Source: Pseudomonadota bacterium (GTDB taxonomy: Bacteria > Pseudomonadota > Gammaproteobacteria > Acidiferrobacterales > UBA6901). From it: a stretch of DNA of 33,098 bases. The notes beneath the pieces were generated by a model. The model had not been told where the DNA came from and searched no databases. It was given only the letters and a program-made list of their open reading frames with translations. The DNA lies in assembly GCA_021785795.1 (NCBI GenBank), contig JAJYEK010000032.1, positions 1 through 33,098 on the forward strand, in the 5' to 3' direction. The position numbers and the translations under genes are program-made. Shown piece by piece: positions 24,059 to 33,098 of the stretch (position 1 is the first letter of the stretch; every line of letters starts with the position of its first letter).

Positions 24059-26620
24059 ATGACCCTGCCGATCGAGGAAGCGATACCGCAGCTGCGTGCG
24101 GCGCTCGCAGCCCATCGTTCCGTAGTGTTGCAGGCGCCCCCGGGGGCCGGCAAGACGACGCGCGTGCCGGTAGCGCTGCTCGGCGAATCCTGGCTCGCCG
24201 GCCGCTCCATCGTGATTCTGGAGCCGCGGCGCCTTGCGGCCCGGGCGGCCGCCGCCCGCATGGCGCAGCATTTCGCGGAGCCGGTAGGCGCAACGGCCGG
24301 CTACCGGATCCGGTTCGAGAACCGGGTGTCGGCACGTACCCGCATTGAAGTGGTGACCGAGGGAATCCTGACGCGCCGTCTGCAGGCAGACCCGATGCTC
24401 GACGGAGTGGGAATGGTGGTCTTTGACGAGTTCCATGAACGCCATCTTCACGGTGACCTGGCACTCGCCCTGACCCTCGATATCCAGCGCGGCCTGCGTG
24501 AGGATCTGCGCGTCCTGGTGATGTCTGCAACCCTGGATGGGGCAGCGGTCGCGCGTCTCCTCGGGCAGGCGCCGGTCATCTCCAGTCCGGGGAGCAGCTT
24601 TCCGGTGTCCGTGCAGTACTGCGAGCGCGACCCGGCGGGGCTATCGGTCGAGACCGTTGCCCAGACCGTGGCGGGCGCCTTGTGCACCCACGCGGGCGAT
24701 GTGCTGGCGTTTCTGCCCGGTGCCCGGGAGATTCATCGCGCCCGGGAACTGCTCGAGGGCATGTTGCCGCGGGATACCGCAGAGGTGCTTCCGCTCTACG
24801 GTGACCTGCCATGGGCGCTGCAGGAGCGCGCCATCCTCTCTTCTGGTCCCGGGAACCGGCGCAAGGTGGTGCTTGCGACTACGATCGCGGAATCGAGCCT
24901 CACCATCGATGGAGTACGCGTGGTGGTCGACTCCGGCTATGCGCGGGTTCCGCAGTTCGACCCGAAAAGCGGTCTCACCAGGCTGGTAACCCAGAGGATT
25001 TCCCGCGCTTCCGCCGAACAGCGCAGCGGACGGGCGGGACGCACGGCCCCCGGGATATGCCTGCGGCTGTGGAGCGAGAACACCCACCGCGGTCTGATGC
25101 CCCAGGCGCTTGCGGAGATTCGCGGCGCCGACTTGGCGCCGCTTGCGCTGGAACTTGCAGCTTGGGGCGTGGGCGACGCCGCCAGCCTGTCCTGGCTCGA
25201 TCCGCCTCCCGCCGCGGCGCTTGCCCAGGCGAACGATCTCCTGCGCCAGCTGGATGCCATCGACGCGAGTGGCCGGATCACGGATATAGGCCGCAGAATG
25301 GCGCAGCTGCCCTTGCACCCGAGACTCTCGCACATGCTCATGGCGGCACGGGAACCGCGTCTGGCGGCGCTGGCATGCGATGTGGCTGCCGTCATCTCCG
25401 AGCGCGATGTGCTCGCGGGCGAGGCCCGCCAGTCCTGCGACCTCAGCGCGCGCATCGATGCCCTGCGTGAATTCCGCGCCGGCGGGCGCCGTGCGGCGCA
25501 GGCGCGCGGGGCTGACCCGGAGCGGTGCATGCGGGCAGACCAGGCGTCGCGCCAGTTTCGCCGTCTGATCGCGGCAACCGCGCCCGATGACGTGTGCGCG
25601 GCCACCGACATCGGCGCGTTGGTGGCGCTGGCCTATCCGGATCGTATCGCGATGCAGCGGGCGGGCGCCGGATCGCGGTACGTGCTGGTCAACGGTCGCG
25701 GTGCGCGCCTGCCGGAGCTGGAAACGGGTCTGCGGCAGCCGTTTCTGGCCGTAGCGAATGCCGATCCCGCCCCGCCAGAGGCTGCCGGCGGTGGGCGCAG
25801 ACCGGGAGCGGCGGCGAATTCGGAAGGCCTGATCCATCTCGCGGCGGTCGTCGACGGGGATGCCCTGGAGCGACTGTTTCCCGGGCGCGTGTGCAGCGAG
25901 GATGTCGTGCGCTGGGACGCCCAGCAGCAATCCGTGATCGCCCGCCGCGAGCGGCGGATGGGAGCGCTGCTGCTCGCGAGCGCACCGGTTACGGGCGCGC
26001 CTGCGGCGCAGCTGCGTGCGGCAGTCCTTGAGGGTGTACGGCAGCTCGGGCTGCAGGTACTGCCGTGGAGCGGAGAGGCACGCCAGTGGCAGAGCCGGGT
26101 GCTGTGCATGCGCAGCTGGTTTCCGGAAGAGGACTGGCCGGACGTGTCGGACCACGCTCTGGCCGCCACGCTCGATGAATGGCTGGCGCCCCATCTCGAT
26201 GGCATCACCCGGCGCGAGCAGTTCGCTCGGCTTGATCTGGTCCGGATTCTGGCCGGCAGCCTCGACTGGGACCAGGTGCGGCGGCTTGAGCGCGATGCGC
26301 CTGCCCGTATCCGGGTTCCGAGCGGTTCGCTCATCACGCTCGAATACCAGACCGATGCGGCGCCAGTGCTGGCGGTGAAACTGCAGGAGCTCTTTGGCCT
26401 CGCTGACACGCCACGCGTCGCGCGCGACCGGGTTCCGGTCACGTTGCATCTGCTGTCGCCGGCCCGACGTCCGATCCAGGTGACGCAGGATCTGTGCGGC
26501 TTCTGGAACCGAACCTACGCCGAAGTGCGCAAAGAGCTCAAGGCCCGCTATCCCAAGCATCCCTGGCCGGATGATCCGTGGAAGGCCCTGCCCACGGCGC
26601 GCAGCGTACGCAGGCGCTGA
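24059..26620 (+). CDS. hrpB: ATP-dependent helicase HrpB
   Basis: HrpB is a DEAH/RHA-type ATP-dependent helicase of unclear physiological role. The 853-residue protein has Walker A APPGAGKT (26-33), the DEFH box (124-127, in VVFDEFHERHL), SATLDG, and the motif V/VI region TIAESSLTIDGVRVVVDSGYAR and QRSGRAGRTAPG. The long C-terminal half has the HrpB-specific segments DRIAMQRAGAGSRYVLVNGRGA and RYPKHPWPDDP at the end, as in E. coli HrpB (809 aa). The ATG at 24059 lies 17 bases after the dehydrogenase stop. It is convergent with the hydrolase, with 11 bases between stop codons. Confidence 0.95.
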   Translation: MTLPIEEAIPQLRAALAAHRSVVLQAPPGAGKTTRVPVALLGESWLAGRSIVILEPRRLAARAAAARMAQHFAEPVGATAGYRIRFENRVSARTRIEVVTEGILTRRLQADPMLDGVGMVVFDEFHERHLHGDLALALTLDIQRGLREDLRVLVMSATLDGAAVARLLGQAPVISSPGSSFPVSVQYCERDPAGLSVETVAQTVAGALCTHAGDVLAFLPGAREIHRARELLEGMLPRDTAEVLPLYGDLPWALQERAILSSGPGNRRKVVLATTIAESSLTIDGVRVVVDSGYARVPQFDPKSGLTRLVTQRISRASAEQRSGRAGRTAPGICLRLWSENTHRGLMPQALAEIRGADLAPLALELAAWGVGDAASLSWLDPPPAAALAQANDLLRQLDAIDASGRITDIGRRMAQLPLHPRLSHMLMAAREPRLAALACDVAAVISERDVLAGEARQSCDLSARIDALREFRAGGRRAAQARGADPERCMRADQASRQFRRLIAATAPDDVCAATDIGALVALAYPDRIAMQRAGAGSRYVLVNGRGARLPELETGLRQPFLAVANADPAPPEAAGGGRRPGAAANSEGLIHLAAVVDGDALERLFPGRVCSEDVVRWDAQQQSVIARRERRMGALLLASAPVTGAPAAQLRAAVLEGVRQLGLQVLPWSGEARQWQSRVLCMRSWFPEEDWPDVSDHALAATLDEWLAPHLDGITRREQFARLDLVRILAGSLDWDQVRRLERDAPARIRVPSGSLITLEYQTDAAPVLAVKLQELFGLADTPRVARDRVPVTLHLLSPARRPIQVTQDLCGFWNRTYAEVRKELKARYPKHPWPDDPWKALPTARSVRRR

Positions 26621-26631
26621 GTCCGTACGGC

Positions 26632-27519
26632 TCAGCCCGTGATCAGGCCCGTGCACCAGTGTTCGATCGCCTGCCGCATTGCGTCGGGCGCTTCGGTCGG
26701 AATCCAGTGTCGCGAGTCGAGCGTGAGCAGGCGGCTACCGCTGAGCCTCGCCAGCAGTTCGCGCGTACGTTCGAGATCGCTGAACGCCGCGCCGGTCGAC
26801 AGCAGGGCCAGCGATGGTGAGCGGACCTCGGCCAGCGGGGGCAGGGGGCCGCTTACCGCCAGCAGGTCGTCTAGATAGTTGGCGCTCGGCATGTACCGCA
26901 GATCCTGCCGCGGGGAGGCGTAACGGCGCATCAGGGATTCGGCATTGTGATCAGTTGCCATGGCGCGTCGTGTAACCCGGTCGAGATCCTCGAGATCGAG
27001 CGCCGGTATCCGGCGGCGATGCACGCCCATACGGTTGAGCATGCGCACGCCGGCTGCCAGCGTCGCGATGGCGGGTCTCAGTACGCGCACCGCCCTGAGA
27101 GGGCCGGACTGGGCAGCCGGGAGAATCGGTTCGATCAGCACCAGTCCGCGGGTTTGTTGCGGAAAGCGGGAGGCGAACTGCAGCGCGATGTTCGCCCCGA
27201 GGCAATGACCGACCAGCACGGCGTGCCTGTGCTGTTCAGCATCGAGTATCGCGGCAATGTCTTCGCACCACAGCCTCATGCCGAGGTGCTGGCGCACAAG
27301 CGACGCTCCATGGCCGCGCAGATCGAGGCGCACGATGTCCCAGGTATTGCGGAGCGCCGTGTTCCGCACGAACTCCGACCAGCGCGTCATGTTGCTCGCC
27401 ATACCGTGGATGAGCACGATCAGTCCCGCGGAGGCCGTGCTTGCCGATGACCGGCGGTAGGCGATGACGGCGCCATCCGGTCGTTGCAGGGCCCTCGCTA
27501 CGTCGATCTCATTCGGCAT
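26632..27519 (-). CDS. Alpha/beta hydrolase with Cys nucleophile elbow
   Basis: A 295-residue cytoplasmic alpha/beta hydrolase. The oxyanion region is IVLIHGMASNMTRW (34-47), then RLDLRGHGAS, the nucleophile elbow VGHCLGANIAL with C106 in place of the usual Ser (GxSxG to GHCLG), and the catalytic His in DSRHWIPTEAP near the C-terminus. Cys nucleophiles are known in dienelactone hydrolases and some esterase-like proteins, so the active site may be thiol-based or impaired for ester hydrolysis. A frame extends 24 codons upstream of the ATG at 27519, but the MPNEIDVARAL start looks natural. No signal peptide. Substrate unknown. It stands alone on the minus strand, apart from the tentative small gene upstream. 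Confidence 0.85.
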   Translation of the reverse strand: MPNEIDVARALQRPDGAVIAYRRSSASTASAGLIVLIHGMASNMTRWSEFVRNTALRNTWDIVRLDLRGHGASLVRQHLGMRLWCEDIAAILDAEQHRHAVLVGHCLGANIALQFASRFPQQTRGLVLIEPILPAAQSGPLRAVRVLRPAIATLAAGVRMLNRMGVHRRRIPALDLEDLDRVTRRAMATDHNAESLMRRYASPRQDLRYMPSANYLDDLLAVSGPLPPLAEVRSPSLALLSTGAAFSDLERTRELLARLSGSRLLTLDSRHWIPTEAPDAMRQAIEHWCTGLITG

Positions 27520-27664
27520 GCGTCGGTGTAGCCTTCGACCGTGGATGGCAGACAACGGATCCATCGGGCAAGCGTTCCCGGCCCGCTGCACGACGGCTTC
27601 CGCGTGGTCTGCGGACGATTCGGGCCGCGCGTTCCGGCAGGATGCGCATCGCCCTGCGGAATTC

Positions 27665-28048
27665 TCAGGCGTAGCGGTTCAGCAGTGATCCCGGATTTGC
27701 TGCGTGTCCGTCGGCAGCGCCGATCTGCGCGTATGACGAGATTGCCTTGCGTGAACGCGCATCGCCGCCTCCATACCGTCCGGTCGCCGGGATAATGCGG
27801 CCGCGCAGGGCGGTGGACCGCCGGACCGCCGTCCAGGCTGAATCGACGCTCAGCTGCGCGTCCACCAGCGCCCCTTCGATGACGCGTACGATCGGGGGGC
27901 GGGCCTGGGGCGTTGCGTTCCCGGCCGGGCGGCGTCCGGATGCTTCTGGCGGCTGGACCGTCAGGATGCCTTGGGATGCGGTCGAACCCGCTACCCCGGG
28001 TTGTGAACCCGGAATATCGCTAGGCAGTGGCGTCGCGCGGATTTGCAT
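27665..28048 (-). CDS. Tentative hypothetical protein, 127 aa
   Basis: An open frame on the same strand as the hydrolase, with codon choice like its neighbours (CTG, ATC, GCG, CGC frequent). The middle part, PPIVRVIEGALVDAQLSVDSAWTAV, could form a strand-helix unit. The C-terminal KAISSYAQIGAADG...SLLNRYA looks like a short helical tail; the first 50 residues are Pro/Gly-rich. I recognise no domain. No Shine-Dalgarno site precedes the ATG at 28048, and no promoter is evident, so it may be a chance frame. The alternative is that 27520-28348 is wholly non-coding. Confidence 0.4.
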   Translation of the reverse strand: MQIRATPLPSDIPGSQPGVAGSTASQGILTVQPPEASGRRPAGNATPQARPPIVRVIEGALVDAQLSVDSAWTAVRRSTALRGRIIPATGRYGGGDARSRKAISSYAQIGAADGHAANPGSLLNRYA

Positions 28049-28202
28049 GAGAGTGACCGGTTGCTCCCGGGCTGCCGGCTCCGCTTTATGATCGGTGATT
28101 TTCGGGGCTTGCGGTAGCGGTGGCCTTGTGCAAATAGCTTAACCCACCGGCTGCCGGTGCTCCAATCGGCAGCGGCGGGAATTAAAGCTTTCAGGCAGAT
28201 GC

Positions 28203-28240
28203 CAATTCAACTTATTGATAATAATACATTGTTTGAATTG
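28203..28240. repeat. AT-rich inverted repeat upstream of the VWA gene
   Basis: CAATTCAA (28203-28210) and TTGAATTG (28233-28240) are perfect 8-bp inverted copies separated by 22 AT-rich bases. The spacing of about three helical turns centre to centre would suit a dimeric regulator or a looped site. It overlaps the IHF-like match. Chance cannot be excluded, but such AT-rich symmetry is unusual for this window. Confidence 0.5.
28208..28220 (-). promoter_or_regulatory. IHF-like binding site
   Basis: Read on the minus strand, bases 28220-28208 are TATCAATAAGTTG, a perfect match to the IHF consensus WATCAANNNNTTR, in an AT-rich context that IHF prefers. It lies about 130 bases upstream of the VWA gene and about 80 bases before the -10-like TATACT. 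IHF bending here could bring an activator to that promoter. The consensus is short, so this is a candidate only. Confidence 0.5.
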
Positions 28241-28295
28241 CGCTGGGATGCGGCCAGACCGGTCAGGGCGCTGCGCAGCGGGAGTAATGAGCAGC

Positions 28296-28301
28296 TATAC
28301 T
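28296..28301 (+). promoter_or_regulatory. Possible -10 element for the VWA gene
   Basis: TATACT matches five of six -10 consensus bases and is followed by a T-rich stretch. Transcription would begin near 28308, about 40 bases before the ATG. No -35 of good quality lies at the right distance, which would fit an activator-dependent promoter. Confidence 0.4.
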
Positions 28302-28348
28302 TTTTCCAATCAATCACATGAGCGGTTCGGGGAGGATTTCTGAAATCG

Positions 28349-29953
28349 ATGCTGCACAGGATGCGCGGTGCGCGGAAACGGCCCCGTTGCAGGGCCCGAT
28401 CCACCATCTGGCACGGCTTGCGGGTGATTGCCATGGGGCTCGCGCTGCTGCTGTCGGCGGGACCGGCCATTGCCGCCGGGCACGGCATTGACGCGGTGCT
28501 TGTGATCGACAGCTCCGGCAGCATGAAATTCACCGATCCAATGAAGCTGCGGGTGCCGGCGGCAAAGCTGTTCGTGTCGCTGCTCGGCGCGCACGACCGG
28601 GTCGGGGTGATCAGCTTCAGCGATCTGGGCTATCCGCTCATCGGACTCACTGCGCCCAGCCCGGCGCGCCAGCGACATCTGCTCTTCAGGGCCATCGACA
28701 AGGTGTCCTCCAACGGTGCCCACACGAATATCTATGATGCGCTGCGCAGCGCCCAGAGAATGCTCGTGCAGGAAGGGAATCCCGGACGGCGGCGCTATAT
28801 CATCCTTATGTCCGACGGCAAGATGGATACCGGCCACAAGGCGCTCGATGCGGCCCTGACGCTTCGGATCCGGAACCAGCTGCTGCCGCAGCTTCGCAAG
28901 CAGGGCATACGGGTCGACACCATAGCCTTCACGCTGAATTCCGACACCAAACTGCTTGGCAGGATCGCGCGCAGCACTTCGGGACAGTTCCGGCTGGCCC
29001 GTACCGATGCCGACCTGCACCGCGTGTTCACCGACCTGTTCGAGAGCACCAAGCATCCCGACATGCTGGTCGTCAAGGGTGGCCGTTTCCTGGTGGACAG
29101 CGCCGTGAGGGAAGTGACGATCGTGGCATCAAAAAGCGGTGCGGGCGTCAAGATTGTGCTGCAAAGTCCGCGCGGTGTTCGTTACAGCGCACACAGATCG
29201 CCACCGTCAATGCGCTGGTTTGTCTCGACGCTATTCGACATGATCACGGTCGCCCACCCCGACGCCGGCCGGTGGGCAGTGCTCGCCAGTTCCGGAGGGG
29301 ACAAGGCCTATGTGCTCACGGATCTGAAACTCAAGACTGATTCAGCCGCCCACGATGTTCTTCAGGGCGCCGAACCTGTGCTTCGGGCCTGGCTTACGCG
29401 CGCCGGCCACATCATCACCCAGCCGCAGGTACTGGCGTCCACCCGCATCCAGGCAGTAGTTCGCCAGCCGGATGGCGTGTCCGCGCGATACCGGCTGTTG
29501 CCGCCGCTGTCCGCCGGCGGCGGCAACAACGGTATCTACAGCGGGCAGGTGTCTCTGTGGAAGGCGGGCCTGAACAAGATCACCCTTATTGCAACTGGCA
29601 AGACGTTCGAGCGCGAAGCGGTGCGCTATGTCTACGTTAATCCGGCAGCGGTTTCCTTGCCGCCCGCGTCGCCGGTTGCCGCCACGGTTGCGGTCGTGCC
29701 GCCAACCCTGACCCCGCCGGCCGTGAAGCCGGCGACGTCGCCGCCGAGGGTTGCCGCACCGCGTGTGCCGGTGGCACCGCGCCCGGCTGCGCCGGTCCGC
29801 AGGCCGCTCAGCCTGTGGATCGTGCTCTCCATCTTCGTGCTGCTCAATCTGGTCTTGGGCGGAGTTGTGCTGCTGGTCGTGGCCCTGAGGCAGCCGCGCG
29901 CTGCGGCTGCCGGGTCGGATGACGGGCAGGATGCGGACCGGGAAGAACAATGA
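28349..29953 (+). CDS. Membrane-anchored von Willebrand factor A domain protein
   Basis: A 534-residue exported protein. It has a basic N-terminus and a signal sequence ending near AIAA (about 40-43), then a VWA domain with a complete MIDAS motif: D54-x-S56-x-S58 (VIDSSGSM), T126 (GAHTNIYD) and D156 (LMSDGKMD). A beta-rich region follows (230-435), then a Pro/Val/Ala-rich linker (about 437-485) and one C-terminal transmembrane helix (about 487-513) with a short acidic cytoplasmic tail. So the VWA domain faces the periplasm and probably binds a partner through a metal ion. The start ATG is preceded by GGGGAGG at 12 bases; an in-frame CTG at 28340 is possible. Its TGA overlaps the next gene's ATG. 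Function unknown. Confidence 0.85.
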   Translation: MLHRMRGARKRPRCRARSTIWHGLRVIAMGLALLLSAGPAIAAGHGIDAVLVIDSSGSMKFTDPMKLRVPAAKLFVSLLGAHDRVGVISFSDLGYPLIGLTAPSPARQRHLLFRAIDKVSSNGAHTNIYDALRSAQRMLVQEGNPGRRRYIILMSDGKMDTGHKALDAALTLRIRNQLLPQLRKQGIRVDTIAFTLNSDTKLLGRIARSTSGQFRLARTDADLHRVFTDLFESTKHPDMLVVKGGRFLVDSAVREVTIVASKSGAGVKIVLQSPRGVRYSAHRSPPSMRWFVSTLFDMITVAHPDAGRWAVLASSGGDKAYVLTDLKLKTDSAAHDVLQGAEPVLRAWLTRAGHIITQPQVLASTRIQAVVRQPDGVSARYRLLPPLSAGGGNNGIYSGQVSLWKAGLNKITLIATGKTFEREAVRYVYVNPAAVSLPPASPVAATVAVVPPTLTPPAVKPATSPPRVAAPRVPVAPRPAAPVRRPLSLWIVLSIFVLLNLVLGGVVLLVVALRQPRAAAAGSDDGQDADREEQ

Positions 29954-30561
29954 TCGAGATCAGCGTTGCGATGTTCCTGGTTCTGCTCGAGGCCTTGTTC
30001 GTTGCCGTCGTGCTCATGGTGTACTGGTTTATGAAGGCGCGCAGGGCGGCCCGCCAGAATGCTGCCCGGCGCCAGGCCCCGGCCGCACCGAAAGTAACCG
30101 ACTATCTGGATCAGGAGCTGCAGCAGACGCGTGCGCGTCTCAAGACGGCCGACGGCAGCGCTGCCTCAGGGCTGAAGCTGCGCGCCGCATATCTCGAATT
30201 CGAACGCGGATGCGCCGGGCAATCCCGGCGCGATGAACCGTTCTGGACAGCGCTGAGCGAGCGGCTCCTGGCCCTCGGCACCTCATCCCTGCCGTCCGCC
30301 GCTGATGCCGATGCTGACCGCGTCCTGGCAGCGAAATCCGTCGATACTCGGGCGCTGATTGAGAGTACGGTGCGGGAGATCGACAAACTCAAGGAGCACG
30401 TGGCCCATGTTGTTACCGACCCGCAGCAGGGCCGCGAGCTGCTCGAGCAGATCGACCGGCTGGGACGCGTCAATCGCGAGCTCGCCGACTGCGTCGCCGT
30501 GCTTGAGGACGAGAATGACCTGCTGCGCAGCCGGGTTCCGGCACCGCCCAAGCCCGCCTAG
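29950..30561 (+). CDS. Membrane-anchored coiled-coil protein, partner of the VWA protein
   Basis: A 203-residue protein I cannot assign to a named family. It has an N-terminal transmembrane segment (about 5-28) followed by a basic stretch (MKARRAARQNAARRQ). A soluble region with helical character comes next, then a strongly charged heptad-like stretch (about 140-190: EIDKLKEHVAHVV, LLEQIDRL, LADCVAVLEDENDLL) suited to a coiled coil. The tail is Pro-rich. By the positive-inside rule the coiled coil is cytoplasmic. It starts within the VWA stop codon (ATGA overlap), implying coupled translation and a shared complex, with the VWA domain outside and the coiled coil inside. Confidence 0.8.
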   Translation: MIEISVAMFLVLLEALFVAVVLMVYWFMKARRAARQNAARRQAPAAPKVTDYLDQELQQTRARLKTADGSAASGLKLRAAYLEFERGCAGQSRRDEPFWTALSERLLALGTSSLPSAADADADRVLAAKSVDTRALIESTVREIDKLKEHVAHVVTDPQQGRELLEQIDRLGRVNRELADCVAVLEDENDLLRSRVPAPPKPA

Positions 30562-30648
30562 CCACCCCGCAGCCAGGAATGTGGCATAATGGCCTGAATG
30601 CCGGCTCGCCAGGCACAGATATTTGGTAAATTCTCGACAAGGTCAACG

Positions 30649-31494
30649 ATGAGACAACCGGGGTTGGCAGGCAGGCGGTTACGTGCGGCAGTGCTGATCT
30701 GTTTTGGTCTGCTGACGGCAGACGCCATGGCGGGTATGCCCGCGTCGGCTGCATACCCGCCACCGGTCGAGATGGCCGTCCATCACGGGATGAGGGTGGT
30801 CAGGAAGTTTCCTGCGGCTTCCGGTTTGACGGGCTGGGTGCTGTCCCGGGACGGGCGGTACTCGATGGCGTTCACCACGCCGGACGGGCAGACCATGATT
30901 GTCGGCGTCCTGATGGACAAGACCGGGGCCGATCTGACATCTGCGTACCGGGCCAAATTCATCCCCAAGCCGGATTACGCCAAGCTGTTCGGAGGTCTCG
31001 GGTCGACCGGCTATATCGTTGAAGGGGCGGTCCACCATGCCAAGAGCGTCCTGTATGTCTTCTTCGATCCCAACTGCATTTTTTGTCACCTGACCTGGAA
31101 GGCCCTGCAACCGTACGAAAAGGCGGGACTGCAGGTAAGATGGATTCCGGTCGCCTTTCTGAAGCCGACCTCGGCCGGCAAGGCGGCGGCAATCATGCAG
31201 GCGAAGGATCCGCAGGCGGCATTCCGCCACAATGAATCGAGCTTCAATACGGCCACGGAGGATGGGGGCATCAAACCCCTGGGCAAGCCGTCTGCGGCCA
31301 GTCTCGCCCGCATCAGCCAGAACGGGCGGCTCATGACGCGCTTTGGGTCGAACGGGACGCCGACGCTGGTCTGGAAAAACAAGGCGGGGGACGTGCAGGC
31401 GATCTTCGGCCTGCCGAAACTATCGCGACTCCCTTCCATCACCGGACTGCCGGAGCAGAAGATTACCGACCCGGAACTTGCGCGATACCGGTAG
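30649..31494 (+). CDS. dsbG: Thiol:disulfide interchange protein DsbG
   Basis: DsbG-type periplasmic disulfide isomerase/reductase. The 281-residue precursor has a signal sequence (about 1-35), an N-terminal dimerisation domain, and a thioredoxin fold with the active site C143-I-F-C146 in FFDPNCIFCHLTW, then the cis-Pro region GSNGTPTLVWKN. The long insertion and DPNCxxC context fit DsbG/DsbC; DsbG is favoured over DsbC by overall similarity (KxPxPxxA near 107, GLPxxxxLPxI at the end). The ATG at 30649 has AAGG seven bases upstream; an open frame starts at 30598. It lies about 90 bases downstream of the coiled-coil gene on the same strand. DsbG protects single cysteines from sulfenylation in E. 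coli. Confidence 0.88.
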   Translation: MRQPGLAGRRLRAAVLICFGLLTADAMAGMPASAAYPPPVEMAVHHGMRVVRKFPAASGLTGWVLSRDGRYSMAFTTPDGQTMIVGVLMDKTGADLTSAYRAKFIPKPDYAKLFGGLGSTGYIVEGAVHHAKSVLYVFFDPNCIFCHLTWKALQPYEKAGLQVRWIPVAFLKPTSAGKAAAIMQAKDPQAAFRHNESSFNTATEDGGIKPLGKPSAASLARISQNGRLMTRFGSNGTPTLVWKNKAGDVQAIFGLPKLSRLPSITGLPEQKITDPELARYR

Positions 31495-31562
31495 CGAGAC
31501 CGGTCACGGCGGGTTCCGGCAGGGACGGCGCGGCCTCGGGGAGCGATGGCAGGCAGATCGCA

Positions 31563-31589
31563 GAACTTTTTGCCCGTTCCATGATCCAT
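31563..31589 (+). promoter_or_regulatory. Possible sigma-E (RpoE/AlgU) promoter for the DegP gene
   Basis: GAACTT (31563-31568) matches the sigma-E -35 core. Sixteen bases later TCCAT (31585-31589) is a partial match to the -10 TCTGA. MucD/DegP genes are classic sigma-E targets, which favours the reading. A sigma-70-like -10, TACAAT (31655-31660), is an alternative with no good -35. Confidence 0.4.
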
Positions 31590-31680
31590 GGGTTAGGTAT
31601 ACCCCGATCCGGAGCGGGCTGTCCGGCCGGGGGAACGGCATTAATCGTCGCTGATACAATGTTCACTTGGAGGTGTCTGG

Positions 31681-33084
<1,404 letters not shown>

Positions 33085-33098
33085 TACGACTACCACCG

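Larger units (their letters stand above)
28049..28348. other. AT-rich regulatory interval before the VWA gene
   Basis: These 300 bases carry no supported gene. The middle (about 28180-28240) is strikingly AT-rich against a GC-rich chromosome. It holds the inverted repeat and IHF-like site listed separately, and the -10-like TATACT (28296-28301). The purine tract GGGGAGG at about 28330 lies ahead of the VWA start. Confidence 0.6.

Overview
The window is a GC-rich bacterial chromosomal segment with no insertion sequences, phage genes, CRISPR arrays, tRNAs or rRNAs that I can see. The conserved proteins (ClpA, IF-1, GlnB, BamD, RluD, PgeF, ClpB, HrpB, DegP) and the linkage bamD-rluD-pgeF near clpB point to a gammaproteobacterium. 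A secreted DsrE-fold protein and an ArsM-type methyltransferase would fit a sulfur- or metal-exposed lithotroph, but that is inference. The genome is unidentified.

Layout. (1) 1-6197 is an N-degron block: the 3' part of clpA on +, then, after a 391-bp gene-free stretch, a secreted DsrE-family protein and a small conserved protein. On - follow infA, a small unknown gene, bpt and aat (ATGA overlap), and a FemAB/GNAT-like acyltransferase. Aat and Bpt add destabilising N-terminal leucines that ClpS/ClpAP recognises. (2) 6198-8800 has a 558-bp stretch without a gene, then glutamine-dependent NAD synthetase and the PII protein GlnB. (3) 8828-11409 holds bamD (-), divergent from rluD and pgeF (+, overlapping by 8 nt). 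(4) 11475-15866 holds an HD-GYP protein with a degenerate GYP motif, nadC and a CPA2 Na+/H+ antiporter (all -), then a PlsC-like acyltransferase (+). (5) 15969-18642 is clpB behind a clear sigma-32 heat-shock promoter.

(6) 18674-20293 has a good sigma-70 promoter, a long leader, an isoprenylcysteine-methyltransferase-like membrane protein and a small protein-kinase-fold protein. (7) 20525-24041 has an ArsM-like methyltransferase with the arsenite-binding cysteines and a Cys-Cys tail, a CoA-disulfide-reductase-like flavoprotein three bases downstream, and a D-2-hydroxyacid dehydrogenase. (8) 24059-27519 has the helicase hrpB facing an alpha/beta hydrolase whose nucleophile is Cys. (9) 27665-33084 has a tentative small gene, an AT-rich island with an IHF-like site, and then an envelope group: a VWA membrane protein, a coupled membrane/coiled-coil protein, DsbG and a DegP/MucD protease. 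The DegP frame ends at a TGA inside its second PDZ domain.

Most of the window is housekeeping. The parts most worth a second look are the ArsM/flavoprotein cassette with its structured leader, the methyltransferase-kinase pair, the VWA/coiled-coil/DsbG/DegP group, and several departures from family motifs (GYP to GYV, Ser to Cys nucleophile, FPEG to FPQG, and the interrupted DegP).
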